This document shows positions 1 through 8,789 of a DNA stretch of 64,000 nucleotides, piece by piece. Numbering within the stretch: the stretch's first letter is position 1; the number at the start of each line of letters is the position of its first letter. Source of the DNA: Candidatus Pelagibacter sp. (GTDB lineage Bacteria; Pseudomonadota; Alphaproteobacteria; Pelagibacterales; Pelagibacteraceae); NCBI GenBank assembly GCA_028227525.1, contig JAOJAE010000004.1, forward strand, positions 10,683 to 74,682, read 5' to 3'. Under the pieces are notes generated by a model. That model saw only the letters and a program-made list of their open reading frames with translations, searched no databases and was not told the DNA's origin. Position numbers and translations under genes: made by a program.

Positions 1-151
1 TTATGTGAATATCGTCAATTACCTCAGGAGTGAAAATAGCATTATGACCTAATAAACTTTTATTTCTTTTACCTTCTTCATGTGCGTGTACGTCAGCTTT
101 TCCACCAACACTTCCATTACTTTTTTTCTTTTTAGTTTTTTTCTTAGGCAT
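1..151 (-). CDS. mgsC: N-methylglutamate synthase-like FMN subunit, 5' end only
   Basis: Only the first 50 residues are inside the window; the gene runs off the left edge. The ATG overlaps the TAA of the upstream GXGXG-subunit gene by one base (TAATG) and has a good Shine-Dalgarno, AAAGGAGC, seven bases upstream, so the two are translationally coupled. The visible N-terminus is lysine-rich (MPKKKTKKKK). No catalytic motif is visible. The assignment is inferred from gene order: an amidotransferase subunit, then a GXGXG subunit, is normally followed by the FMN-binding glutamate-synthase-like subunit (MgsC/GlxD). Confidence 0.55.
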   Translation of the reverse strand, partial: MPKKKTKKKKSNGSVGGKADVHAHEEGKRNKSLLGHNAIFTPEVIDDIHI

Positions 152-1005
152 TAAATTGCTCCTTTCTTCTCAGTAGGTTCTAAATTATCGTAGTTCCATA
201 ATTTTTTACCAGCTACAATTTTTTTCATTTTACTTACATCAAAATTTTCACCAATTTCTGCAACTTTTAATTTTCTTTTCAACCAATCTTGGTCACTTTT
301 TGTAAGTTCAGCGTCAACAGCATCACTTCCATAAGACCCAATACTGCCACCGATAAAAATTGTACCATCATACATAGAGTCACCTAAATTTATTCCAACA
401 TCTCCAAGAATAATTATTCTTCCTCTTTGCATCATGAAACCTGTAAATGCACCAGCATCACCACCAATAATGATAGTTCCACCTTTCATATCGATACCAG
501 TTCTAGCACCAACACTACCTTTACAAATTAAATCTCCACCTCTAATAGCAGCGCCAAAACAAGATCCTGCATTTTTTTCAATAACTACTTTACCAGCCAT
601 TAAATTTTCAGCACAAGACCAACCAACTCTACCGTTAATTCTAACAGTTGGACCATCGCATGAACCCATACCAAAATAACCTAAACTTCCTTCAAAAATT
701 AAGTTTAATTTATTTAGTATTCCAACACCTAAACTATGTTTTCCTTGAGGGTTTTTAATAACAATGGTTCCATAGCCTTGGCTCATTAAATTATCAATTT
801 CTTTATTTGCATCTGGAGCAGACATTTCTTTTACATCAAGCTCTGTTCTTTTATTAAAATCAACATCATAAGTGCCAAAATAATAAAAGTTTTCAGCTTC
901 ATCAGGGTTAAAAAACTTTTGTTGAGTTCTTCCTGTTAAAACTTCAGTGTGCATACCCATTGATTGGGCTTTTGATTTTTTCTCGCTTGTTTTTAGATTT
1001 GCCAT
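151..1005 (-). CDS. mgsB: GXGXG-domain subunit of N-methylglutamate/glutamate synthase-like complex
   Basis: This 284-residue protein is a free-standing version of the C-terminal GXGXG beta-helix domain of glutamate synthase (GlxC/MgsB family). The core shows the glycine-rich helix repeats (for example GSVGARTG and GGDAGAFTG around residues 165-190). In NMG synthase this subunit works with an amidotransferase subunit and an FMN subunit to convert gamma-glutamylmethylamide to N-methylglutamate; in other hosts similar trios have other roles. The gene overlaps the end of the upstream amidotransferase gene by 13 bases and carries a GGGAGGT ribosome-binding site inside it. Family and three-gene order are clear; the substrate is inferred from the TMAO genes upstream. 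Confidence 0.8.
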   Translation of the reverse strand: MANLKTSEKKSKAQSMGMHTEVLTGRTQQKFFNPDEAENFYYFGTYDVDFNKRTELDVKEMSAPDANKEIDNLMSQGYGTIVIKNPQGKHSLGVGILNKLNLIFEGSLGYFGMGSCDGPTVRINGRVGWSCAENLMAGKVVIEKNAGSCFGAAIRGGDLICKGSVGARTGIDMKGGTIIIGGDAGAFTGFMMQRGRIIILGDVGINLGDSMYDGTIFIGGSIGSYGSDAVDAELTKSDQDWLKRKLKVAEIGENFDVSKMKKIVAGKKLWNYDNLEPTEKKGAI

Positions 1006-1937
1006 ACTTTTACCTCCCCATCAAACGGATCATATGTATCAATTTCTTGTGGAAGAACTGACCTGATCGCTATTTCTTCTGAACCCATTGCAACTAAATC
1101 ATCTGACTCATAAAGCACAAGTGGTTTTGCTGCCATGGTATCTTTTGCCATCCCTAAAGAGTCTTTTGTTGCAACAAAATAAGTAAAAACACCATCAAGA
1201 CCCGATAAAGAGTCTCTCATACCTTCTTCAAGGCTAGCACCTTCTCTCATTTTTTGCGCAATATAAACTGCAATTAGCTCTGAATCACATTCAGACATAA
1301 ATCTCATGCCCTTGTTTTCAAGCATTCTTCTATTATTCCAATAATTAGTAAGTTGTCCGTTATGAACTACAGATACATCACTAAAAGGATAACCCCAGAA
1401 AGGGTGAGCTGATTTAATATCAACACCAGACTCCGTCGCCATTCTTGCGTGACCAATTGCGTGAGTACCAACAAGTTTATCTAGAGAATATCTATCACAT
1501 ACTGCTTTAGCATTTCCAAGATCTTTAATTACTTCCAGTGATTTTCCCATTGAAAGAATTTCGACACCAGGGATACTTTCAATTTTTTGAGAGAAATCTA
1601 ATAGATCTTTTTTATCATAAGAAATTTCATATCTTAATGAATAGGGTAGAATTCTTTCCTCTTTTATAACCTTCGCACCTAATTCTGCTAAATATTGATC
1701 TACAATTTTTTTTCTTTCGTCATAAACAGAAACATCTTCCATAATAGATGAGCTACCTTCACCAACGTTTTCTCCTACTTTGAAACGCATGATAAAATTT
1801 TTACCATCTGTATCTCCGTATAAAGCGTAACCTGTTGAATCTTCACCTCTATGTTTTAATGCTTGAAGCATACCTTGTAGTTCACTTCCTACATTTGAAG
1901 ATTTGCCTCTATGTATTAGTCCAGCTATCCCACACAT
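993..1937 (-). CDS. mgsA: Class II glutamine amidotransferase subunit (MgsA/GlxB-like)
   Basis: This 314-residue Ntn-type amidotransferase begins MCGIAGL, so Cys2 becomes the N-terminal nucleophile after methionine removal. The typical LKHRGEDSTGYALYG segment follows near residues 27-41 and the HNGQLTN oxyanion region lies near residue 190. It is shorter than PurF or GlmS and has no partner domain fused to it, as in the GlxB/MgsA family. It would release an amino group (or methylamine, from gamma-glutamylmethylamide) for the GXGXG and FMN subunits encoded next. A GAGGA site precedes the ATG. It is separated from the upstream glutamine-synthetase-like gene by 37 bases, consistent with one operon. 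Confidence 0.82.
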   Translation of the reverse strand: MCGIAGLIHRGKSSNVGSELQGMLQALKHRGEDSTGYALYGDTDGKNFIMRFKVGENVGEGSSSIMEDVSVYDERKKIVDQYLAELGAKVIKEERILPYSLRYEISYDKKDLLDFSQKIESIPGVEILSMGKSLEVIKDLGNAKAVCDRYSLDKLVGTHAIGHARMATESGVDIKSAHPFWGYPFSDVSVVHNGQLTNYWNNRRMLENKGMRFMSECDSELIAVYIAQKMREGASLEEGMRDSLSGLDGVFTYFVATKDSLGMAKDTMAAKPLVLYESDDLVAMGSEEIAIRSVLPQEIDTYDPFDGEVKVWQI

Positions 1938-1974
1938 TTTTTTATTCCTCTCTATGTATATTTTTTTTTAAGAC

Positions 1975-3444
1975 CTACGGTAGACAATCAAGATAAGTAT
2001 CCAGATCCCACTGAGTTGTTGCACCTAAAAATCTTTCCCACTCATCATTTTTGTACCAATGAAACACTTTATACATTTCATCTGGCATAGCTGATTTGAT
2101 AACTTTATCTTCAGCTAAACGATCTAATGCTTCACCAAGACTTAAAGGTAATTTTTTAACTTCCTTACCAGCTGCTTGAGCTTCGTACATACTTCTAGAC
2201 TCTGGTTTTCCTGGATCAATATTATTTGTTATTCCATCGTCAAAACATTTTAATAATCCTGAACCCATTAAATAAGGATTGTGCATTGAATCTACTGATC
2301 GATATTCAAATCTTCCAGGTGCAGATACTCTTAATCCACAAGTTCTATTTTGATATCCCCAATCTGCATAAACTGGAGCCCAAAAACCCGTATCCCATAA
2401 TCTTCTGTAAGAGTTTACTGTTGAAGATCCAATTGCAGTTAATGCTCCAAGGTGTTTCATCACACCTCCGATTGCCTTTAGACCAACCTTACCAGGTAAT
2501 TGAACATCTTTCGTATCAGGCATGAAAGTATTTTTTCCACCTTCAACATATGTAAAAACTTCATCCATTGCTGGAATAGATTTATGGCCTAATTTATTTA
2601 GTTTATTTTTTCCACCTGTCCATAAAGACATATTTGTGTGACATCCACTTGCAGACACACCCATAAATGGTTTTGTCATAAAGCAAGCAATTAAATTAAA
2701 TTCTCTTGCGACTTGAGCACAAATTTGTCTGTATGTTGAAAGCCTATCTGCATTTCTCAATACATCATCATACATCCAGTTTAATTCTAATTGACCTGGA
2801 GCATCTTCATGATCTCCTTGAATCATATCAAGACCCATAGCTCTTGCATATTTCATAACTTGCATGAACACTGGTCTTAAAGATTCAAATTGATCTATGT
2901 GATAACAATATGGTTTAGAGAACCCTTTACCTGTTGGAGTGCCATCTTCATTCTTAGTTAGCCACATCATTTCTGGCTCAGTTCCAACTCTTAATTGATA
3001 ACCATGCTTTTTCTTAAATTCTTGAGCATGAATTCTTAAATTACCACGACAATCTGAAGTTAAATGAGCGCCTGGATTATCTCTTTCTTCTCTATTTCTA
3101 AAACAAGTAACAAATACTCTTGCAACTTTCTTATCCCAAGGAAGTTGACAAAATGTTTCAGGGTCAGGGATACCTACAAGCTCTTTTGCTTCAGGACCAT
3201 AACCTATGTAATTACCATGACGATCTGTAAATAAGTTAGCTGTTGCTCCATAAACTAATTGGAAACCTTTTTCACATGTTCTTTCCCAATGATCTGTCGG
3301 AATTCCTTTTCCAACAACTCTTCCAGTTACCGATATGAATTGAAAAAATATATATTCAATACCAAGCTCATTAATTTTTGCTCTAACTTGCTTTACTAAT
3401 TTAGCTCTGCCTGGTTGGTTAACGTGTTTATCTAGATCAGTCAT
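1975..3444 (-). CDS. Glutamine synthetase family ligase (GlnT / gamma-glutamylmethylamide synthetase type)
   Basis: This 489-residue glutamine-synthetase fold enzyme shows the N-terminal beta-grasp (FFQFISVTGRVVGKG), the glutamate-binding GTEPEMMW segment, GDHEDAPGQLELNW, the ATP-site GCHTNMSLW, and the arginine-rich NRTCGLRVSAPGRFEYRS block. It lacks a recognisable adenylylation-site tail. The family ligates glutamate to ammonia or, in the GmaS branch, to methylamine. Lying directly ahead of mgsABC-like genes and downstream of TMAO demethylase favours GmaS, which would feed gamma-glutamylmethylamide to MgsABC. A second possibility is an ordinary GlnT. A GAGGGG ribosome-binding site supports the start. 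Confidence 0.8.
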   Translation of the reverse strand: MTDLDKHVNQPGRAKLVKQVRAKINELGIEYIFFQFISVTGRVVGKGIPTDHWERTCEKGFQLVYGATANLFTDRHGNYIGYGPEAKELVGIPDPETFCQLPWDKKVARVFVTCFRNREERDNPGAHLTSDCRGNLRIHAQEFKKKHGYQLRVGTEPEMMWLTKNEDGTPTGKGFSKPYCYHIDQFESLRPVFMQVMKYARAMGLDMIQGDHEDAPGQLELNWMYDDVLRNADRLSTYRQICAQVAREFNLIACFMTKPFMGVSASGCHTNMSLWTGGKNKLNKLGHKSIPAMDEVFTYVEGGKNTFMPDTKDVQLPGKVGLKAIGGVMKHLGALTAIGSSTVNSYRRLWDTGFWAPVYADWGYQNRTCGLRVSAPGRFEYRSVDSMHNPYLMGSGLLKCFDDGITNNIDPGKPESRSMYEAQAAGKEVKKLPLSLGEALDRLAEDKVIKSAMPDEMYKVFHWYKNDEWERFLGATTQWDLDTYLDCLP

Positions 3445-3520
3445 TTTTTATTTCACCCCTCAATGAATTATAATTTATTCAAAGGTAGCTGAAATTTTTA
3501 TTAGTGTCTAGGCTTGAAGT

Positions 3521-4849
3521 TTAACTCCAAGGGAACGGACTGTTCGATGTAGGGTGAAGTTCACCTTTCTCGTAACGGTTGAATCTAAACGGTTTTAATA
3601 AATCACTCTCAGTACCAAGAATTTCTTTTGCAACAAGTTCACCCACACCAATCATTTTGTAACCGTGATTAGCATCAGCAATCATGTAAACATTTTCTAA
3701 AAATCTATCAAAGATTGGAAACGAGTCTGGTGTCATACATCCAAGACCACCAGATGGTCCTTTTCTGTATAGATCAGATTTTCCTTCAAATCTTTTTTGA
3801 CAATGAGCTAAAGCTGAACACCACATATCATTGAACTCTTCTGTAGTTTGATATTCAGGAGACTCAACTCCGTATGGATCAACATTTACTTTATCAAAAT
3901 GTTTATCAACTATGTAAGGAGAGGTTCCACCTTGAACACCAAGTCCTTCAATGTCAGGCTTGTAATAGATTCCCCAAATTTTATCTGTGATTAATTTTTT
4001 TGTTTTGTCCGAATACAATGGAGCTGTTGAGTCAACGTGAATTACAGGAGGCTGTTGTCCATTATTCATTTTTAGAAAATCTGCATCAACACCAATTACT
4101 CCTTCTTGAAGCATCCAATAAGTCCACATATCAGTTTCGTGCATTTTTCCATCTTTACCTTTTATATTTGCTGTTTTTGGAAGTTCTAACATATTCCAAA
4201 AATCTCTAGCCCAAGGACCTGCACCAACTACTACTTGTTCACACTCAATAGTTCCTTTATCAGTTTCAACTCCGGTAACTGCTTTACTATTGCTACCTCT
4301 TTTAAAACCTGTAACTTTAACACCCTTCATTACTTGAACACCATTTGAAGTGGATTTATTTTCAAGCGCTTTAATAGAGTCTTTATTAAATGCGTAACCA
4401 CCTTTTTTTTCATGAAGAACAGAAGTAATACCTTGAGCTTGCCAATCATCAAACATGCCCTTCATATAATTCATACAATCTTTTTCACCTTCAATAAATT
4501 CTGAGTCATAACCAATTGCTTTTTGTTGTTCGTAAATTGTTGCAACATCTTCATGCATAACTTCTGGAGAAATTTGTAAATATCCTACTGCATTATATTT
4601 AAATGCTTTTGGATCACTTTCCCAAACCGAAACTGAGTGAGCCATTAATTCTCTCATAGCTGGTTGAAAATAATTATTTCTGACAACTCCACAAGCAATC
4701 CCGCTTGCACCAGCTGCTATATCTTTTTTTTCTAGGACTACAATGTCTCCAGGATTTTTATATGTTTCTGAAAGTTTCCAAGCAGTACTCAAGCCATGAA
4801 TACCACCACCAATGATAACTACTTTTGCTTTTGAAGGTAATGTTGACAT
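3521..4849 (-). CDS. Single-subunit FAD amine oxidoreductase (sarcosine oxidase beta / DAO family)
   Basis: This 442-residue DAO-family flavoprotein has an N-terminal Rossmann motif GGGIHG (residues 14-19) and the VVLEKKDIAAGASG FAD-ribose region. The C-terminal DANHGYKMIGVGELVAKEI segment closes the FAD site. It resembles the beta subunit of sarcosine oxidase or N-methylglutamate dehydrogenase, but no delta, alpha or gamma partner adjoins it. It lies in the same leftward run as tdm and the mgs-like genes, 76 bases ahead of the ligase gene. A role in oxidising a secondary N-methyl amine (for example N-methylglutamate) is an inference. No strong Shine-Dalgarno is seen, and the 100 bases upstream are almost pure A/T. 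Confidence 0.75.
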   Translation of the reverse strand: MSTLPSKAKVVIIGGGIHGLSTAWKLSETYKNPGDIVVLEKKDIAAGASGIACGVVRNNYFQPAMRELMAHSVSVWESDPKAFKYNAVGYLQISPEVMHEDVATIYEQQKAIGYDSEFIEGEKDCMNYMKGMFDDWQAQGITSVLHEKKGGYAFNKDSIKALENKSTSNGVQVMKGVKVTGFKRGSNSKAVTGVETDKGTIECEQVVVGAGPWARDFWNMLELPKTANIKGKDGKMHETDMWTYWMLQEGVIGVDADFLKMNNGQQPPVIHVDSTAPLYSDKTKKLITDKIWGIYYKPDIEGLGVQGGTSPYIVDKHFDKVNVDPYGVESPEYQTTEEFNDMWCSALAHCQKRFEGKSDLYRKGPSGGLGCMTPDSFPIFDRFLENVYMIADANHGYKMIGVGELVAKEILGTESDLLKPFRFNRYEKGELHPTSNSPFPWS

Positions 4850-4951
4850 AACGAAACATTATTTTTTGGTAATACTAATTAATATAATTTTTTATAGAAC
4901 TAAAAATTATATATAAAAAATATATACTTTGAAATTTTGATAAATTAATGG

Positions 4952-5302
4952 CTAATAGCTTATGTTTTTAAGTGTATCTAAATAATCGTTAAATTCTTTA
5001 ATAAATGACTCGCTTGGTACTATATTTTTTATTCTCTGATCAGTTGAAGTTTTTTCAAGGCGAAAGAATCCTTTCTCACAAGCTTCAGTAATGATTAATG
5101 CAGATTTTGGTCTAGAAGTTTTGAACAGTTTTGTTTTTAATTCTTCAACAGATAATTTTGTTTGTTCCTTATAAGCTGACATGACTAATAGCATCATATG
5201 ATAGTGAGAAGGCGATTTTCTAAAAAAATAGTTACTAGACGTATGAGATTGTTTCATTTGATCTTCCCAAAAACTTAAAAGAGTTTTTTTATCTTTGGGC
5301 AT
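4952..5302 (-). CDS. MarR-like winged-helix regulator downstream of tdm
   Basis: This 116-residue protein has the length and layout of a small MarR-type regulator. A central helix-turn-helix is likely around TKLSVEELKTKLFKTSRPKSALIITEACEKGFFR. A wing follows (KTSTDQRIKNIVPS), then a C-terminal helix (FIKEFNDYLDTL). I chose the ATG two bases after the tdm stop; an in-frame TTG six bases earlier, overlapping that stop, is the alternative. The tight spacing means it is co-transcribed with tdm and probably senses methylamine status. It may act at the divergent tdm/tmoX promoter region, where an inverted repeat is present. Family placement comes from fold pattern only. Confidence 0.55.
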   Translation of the reverse strand: MPKDKKTLLSFWEDQMKQSHTSSNYFFRKSPSHYHMMLLVMSAYKEQTKLSVEELKTKLFKTSRPKSALIITEACEKGFFRLEKTSTDQRIKNIVPSESFIKEFNDYLDTLKNISY

Positions 5303-5304
5303 TT

Positions 5305-7632
5305 TCAAGCTCTTACTCTAGATTTTGTTGGATCATAGAAAGGAAAGGCAACAACCTTAGCACCAATTCTTTTTTGGTGACCATCTAATTTACCAATCTC
5401 AACTTCAGTTCCAATTTCAGAATATTTTACATCAATTCTACAAAGAGCAATATTTTTACCAAGTTTTGGTGACAACATTCCACTTGTTATAACTCCAATT
5501 TGCGCTCTACCAACATGAACACAATCTCCATGAACAGCTGGTTCGTGTCCAACAAGTTCCAAACCTACTAATTTTTTTTGAGGATTAGCTTTTCTTTTAA
5601 TTAATTCTTCTTTGCCAATGAAATCATCTTCTTTAGTTTTAAGTGGAACAGTAAAACCAATTCCAGCTTCAAAAGGATCTGTTTGATCGTCAAATTCATA
5701 TCCATAAAATATAAGTCCAGCCTCAATACGAACCATATCTAAAGCTTCTAAACCTAAAGGTGTGATGTCAAATTCTTTTCCAGCTTCCCAAACTTTATCC
5801 CATACCTCACCAGCATCTTTTGGATGACACCATATTTCATAACCAAGTTCTCCGGTATAACCAGTTCTAGAAATTACAATAGGCGTTCCTGTTTCATGTT
5901 CAATTCTTGCAATGTTAAATCTAAACCATTCAAGTTCCGTTATTGAAGGTTGGATAGGAGCTGTCCAAACAAATTTTTCTAAAATTTTTCTACTATTAGG
6001 TCCTTGAACAGCAATATTGTGTATATGGTCTGTTGCAGATTTTATCCAAACTTTATAATTTTTCTTTTTAGCTTGTTCTTTTAACCACTCACCACTGTAC
6101 TCATCTCCACCAATCCATCTAAAATTATCTTGTCCAAATTTAAATAACGTACCATCATCCAGCATACATCCATTTTCATAACACATTGCAGTGTAAACAA
6201 CTTGACCTACTGATAATTTTTTAACATTTCTTGTTAAAGTGTATTGCATTAAATTTTCTGCATCAGGACCAAGTATTTCAAATTTTCTAAGTGGAGAAAG
6301 ATCTGTTGCTATCGCACTTTCTCGACAAGCGTTATATTCTTTTATTGTTCCTGAATTAGTAAAATTGTTTGCTAACCAAAAACCTTTGTATTCAACAAAA
6401 TTTCTAGTTAGTTCAGCTGTTTTTTTATGAAAACCTGTTTCTTGAGTTAGTTTTGGTTCTGAGTCTGTTTTCATTCTAAATGCAATTGCTTTTGAATACT
6501 TATTATTCTTTCCGTAAGTTCTAACAAATATATCTGTAGGGTTCCACCCATTAGCAGCATCAACATCACAAGGACAAGCAGATGAAACACACGTCAAATC
6601 TTTTAACGCTCTAAATAGAACATAATCTCCAGGTCTTGACCATGGCTCATCAAATGTTGCAACATTATTAGCATCAATAGCTGTATTAAAAAAAAGATTT
6701 ATAGCTGACCAACTTTTTCGAGCACTAATATCGTATTTTTCTAAACCTTTGTTAAAATTATCTGTGCAATTGATGTGCCCCATGTAGCCTAGGTCTTCAT
6801 AGTATTTAGAAGTGCAAGCTAAATTAAAAGTATCATGTCTTCCAACCGTGTCTCTCACCACCTCAACCATTGCTTCATGATCCCCATCATAAAATTTTGA
6901 AAATAATCCTGGGCCTGGGTAGGCACTACCCATAAATGTTCTTGTGGCCTTATCGTCGATAATACTTTCAATACCATCATTTAATTTATGAGTATCAAAA
7001 GCTAAAAAATCAGAGCACTGTCTTCCGCCAGTGTCTATAATTTGAATATATTCTCCTGCTTTTACTTCATAAGTTTCCGCAGTTCTTCTTTTAACAAGTT
7101 GTTCAACTATTGGATCACTTAAAGGTTCTGGTAAAATAAATTGTTCATCAGTTTCTGAAAATTTTGCTCTATTTACAAAAATTGTTAAATCAGTTGGTGG
7201 ATTTTGTTCATGAACATTTAATGGGTCACCAGGTGCTGCTATTAAAACAAAACATTTATCTTTAGATGTAACTGTTATTTTTTCTCCCATCAGACAATCC
7301 TCGTCGAATATAATTGATGATTTAGCTTTGTTGAGATCTAGATTTCTTTTTTTAAAAATTTTTGTAATTTTTTCATCATTTGCAATTACTCTTTTAGAGA
7401 AATCCGCATTTGCATTTTGTTTCAAGTTTAAGATTGATAGATCGGGTTTACCGTTCGTATCAAAAACAATTATTTCACAAATTTGTTTTCCTTCTTCATT
7501 AATAATATCAATTTTATCTTCTGCAAAAATTTCTATAACAGACAAACCTCCACCTTTGACAAAGTATCTTTCAACTCCTGGTGGTAAAACTCTTAACCCT
7601 GGATTTTTTATTTCGTTGCTAGTTCCTAACAT
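5305..7632 (-). CDS. tdm: Trimethylamine N-oxide demethylase (aldolase), DUF1989-GcvT fusion
   Basis: This 775-residue protein has an N-terminal DUF1989 region (to about residue 390) fused to a C-terminal GcvT-type tetrahydrofolate domain (about 400-775, with RTGYTGELGYEIW). This is the architecture of Tdm, which cleaves TMAO to dimethylamine and formaldehyde; the GcvT part can pass the C1 unit to tetrahydrofolate. Cys273, Cys353 and Cys355 (SACPCD) have the 80- and 2-residue spacing I recall for the zinc cysteines of characterised Tdm. It is divergent from the transporter gene tmoX, with tmm encoded beyond the transporter. It is the first gene of the leftward run. Confidence 0.92.
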   Translation of the reverse strand: MLGTSNEIKNPGLRVLPPGVERYFVKGGGLSVIEIFAEDKIDIINEEGKQICEIIVFDTNGKPDLSILNLKQNANADFSKRVIANDEKITKIFKKRNLDLNKAKSSIIFDEDCLMGEKITVTSKDKCFVLIAAPGDPLNVHEQNPPTDLTIFVNRAKFSETDEQFILPEPLSDPIVEQLVKRRTAETYEVKAGEYIQIIDTGGRQCSDFLAFDTHKLNDGIESIIDDKATRTFMGSAYPGPGLFSKFYDGDHEAMVEVVRDTVGRHDTFNLACTSKYYEDLGYMGHINCTDNFNKGLEKYDISARKSWSAINLFFNTAIDANNVATFDEPWSRPGDYVLFRALKDLTCVSSACPCDVDAANGWNPTDIFVRTYGKNNKYSKAIAFRMKTDSEPKLTQETGFHKKTAELTRNFVEYKGFWLANNFTNSGTIKEYNACRESAIATDLSPLRKFEILGPDAENLMQYTLTRNVKKLSVGQVVYTAMCYENGCMLDDGTLFKFGQDNFRWIGGDEYSGEWLKEQAKKKNYKVWIKSATDHIHNIAVQGPNSRKILEKFVWTAPIQPSITELEWFRFNIARIEHETGTPIVISRTGYTGELGYEIWCHPKDAGEVWDKVWEAGKEFDITPLGLEALDMVRIEAGLIFYGYEFDDQTDPFEAGIGFTVPLKTKEDDFIGKEELIKRKANPQKKLVGLELVGHEPAVHGDCVHVGRAQIGVITSGMLSPKLGKNIALCRIDVKYSEIGTEVEIGKLDGHQKRIGAKVVAFPFYDPTKSRVRA

Positions 7633-7669
7633 CTACTTAGCTTTTTATATGTTTTTTATGAAGCATAAT

Positions 7670-7720
7670 ATAATCAAAATCTGTTGACTAGAAGTTTAAT
7701 TAAGAACATACTTTGATTAT
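7670..7720. promoter_or_regulatory. Inverted repeat in the tdm/tmoX divergent region
   Basis: ATAATCAAA (7670-7678) and its exact reverse complement TTTGATTAT (7712-7720) are separated by 33 bases. They bracket the putative tmoX -35 and overlap the end of its -10. The spacing is unusual for a single dimer site but would suit two half-sites or looping. The arms are A/T-rich, so chance is possible. It is a candidate operator for the MarR-like protein encoded after tdm. Confidence 0.35.
7684..7712 (+). promoter_or_regulatory. Probable sigma-70 promoter of tmoX
   Basis: TTGACT (7684-7689) matches the -35 consensus at five of six positions. It is followed after 17 bases by CATACT (7707-7712), which matches the -10 at four of six. 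A GAGGGG ribosome-binding site lies just ahead of the ATG at 7746, giving a leader of about 25 bases. Confidence 0.5.
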
Positions 7721-7745
7721 TAATATTAATATAGAGGGGTAAAAA

Positions 7746-8690
7746 ATGAAAAAAATAACATCATTAATATCTGCTCTGATAATTTCTGTAGTAAGTTTTT
7801 CAGGAATATCTAACGCAGCAGATAGCAAAAAACCTATCGTAATCCCAACTCATAACTGGTCAAGCCAAATTGTAATGGCTTATGTTATTGGTGGAATTTT
7901 CGAAAGTATGGGTAACAATGTTAGCTATGTAAATGCTGACTCTCAAGCAGTATACGAGTCAATTAGAATTGGTGACGTATCTATTTCTCATGAAGTATGG
8001 GAATCTGCTTTTGGTAAATCATTTACTACAGCTTTAGATAAAGGTGGTTTACTTGATTGGGGTGATCACGAAGCAAGAACTCTAGAGGATATGGGTTATC
8101 CTAACTGGGTTACTGATAAAGGATTATGCCCAGGTCTACCAGACTGGACTGCCTTAAAAAATCCTGCTTGTGCTAAAAATTTTGTAACACCAGACTCAGG
8201 TGGAAAAGGAAGAATGCTTGAGGGTCCACAAACTTGGCATGGAGATTTAATACCTCAAAGGGTTGATGCATTAGGTCTAGGAGATCTTTGGATGGTTAAA
8301 TTTGCTGGAAGTGCTGATGCACTTTGGGCAGAATTATCAGCCGCTGAAAAAGAAGGAAGAGGAACAATTATCTTTAACTGGACACCAAACTTTACAGATG
8401 GTGCTGGTTTTACATTTATCGACTTTCCTCCGTATACTGCTGGTTGTAGACCAGAAGACGGTGGAGATGGAAAATGTGGTTCGCCAGATGGTTATTTGAA
8501 AAAAGCAGTAAATGCTGATTTTCCAAAAACTCATCCTGCAGCAGCAGCAGCGTTCAAAAAAATGTCATTCTCTACAAGTCAAATTGGTGCAATGGCAGCT
8601 TTAGTTGACGTTGACAAAATGACTCATGAAGATGCAGCCAAAAAATGGTTAGCTGATAACAAGAGTGTTTGGCAAGCTTTTACTAAGTAA
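7746..8690 (+). CDS. tmoX: TMAO/betaine ABC transporter substrate-binding protein
   Basis: This 314-residue OpuAC-family periplasmic binding protein has a cleavable signal peptide (lysine-rich start, hydrophobic core, SNAA cleavage around residues 23-26). Its Trp-rich segments (HNWSSQIVMAYVIGGIF, DLWMVKFAG, IIFNWTPNF) would form the aromatic cage that binds quaternary amines in this family. Position between tdm and tmm, next to a ProV/ProW-type ATPase and permease, points to TMAO as ligand (TmoX); glycine betaine or choline is the alternative. A Rho-independent terminator follows directly. The binding protein is therefore probably made at higher level than the downstream ATPase and permease. 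Confidence 0.88.
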   Translation: MKKITSLISALIISVVSFSGISNAADSKKPIVIPTHNWSSQIVMAYVIGGIFESMGNNVSYVNADSQAVYESIRIGDVSISHEVWESAFGKSFTTALDKGGLLDWGDHEARTLEDMGYPNWVTDKGLCPGLPDWTALKNPACAKNFVTPDSGGKGRMLEGPQTWHGDLIPQRVDALGLGDLWMVKFAGSADALWAELSAAEKEGRGTIIFNWTPNFTDGAGFTFIDFPPYTAGCRPEDGGDGKCGSPDGYLKKAVNADFPKTHPAAAAAFKKMSFSTSQIGAMAALVDVDKMTHEDAAKKWLADNKSVWQAFTK

Positions 8691-8715
8691 GGTCAAAAGC
8701 AAATAAATTAATTAA

Positions 8716-8751
8716 TCTCTCCCAACAATATGTTGGGGGGGATTTTTTTTT
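8716..8751 (+). terminator. Rho-independent terminator after tmoX
   Basis: CCCAACA (8721-8727), a three-base loop and TGTTGGG (8731-8737) form a perfect seven-pair stem. The stem can be extended by G-T and G-C pairs, and a run of nine T residues follows (8743-8751). This is the clearest terminator in the window. Confidence 0.9.
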
Positions 8752-8789
8752 AGAGTTAAGTTAAGTAAAATTATATAAAAATTAATCTA

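Noticed and set aside
434..679. Open frame opposite the GXGXG subunit gene
   Set aside because: It lies wholly inside a well-supported gene on the other strand and has a low-complexity, proline-rich translation typical of antisense shadows.
4884..4910. A/T-only hairpin between the FAD oxidoreductase and the MarR-like gene
   Set aside because: The nine-pair stem has no G or C. In sequence this A/T-rich such hairpins arise by chance, and no U tract follows in a useful position.
7328..7687. Open frame opposite the start of tdm
   Set aside because: It runs antisense to the DUF1989 domain and into the promoter region; hydrophobic content comes from complementing charged codons. No ribosome-binding site is seen.
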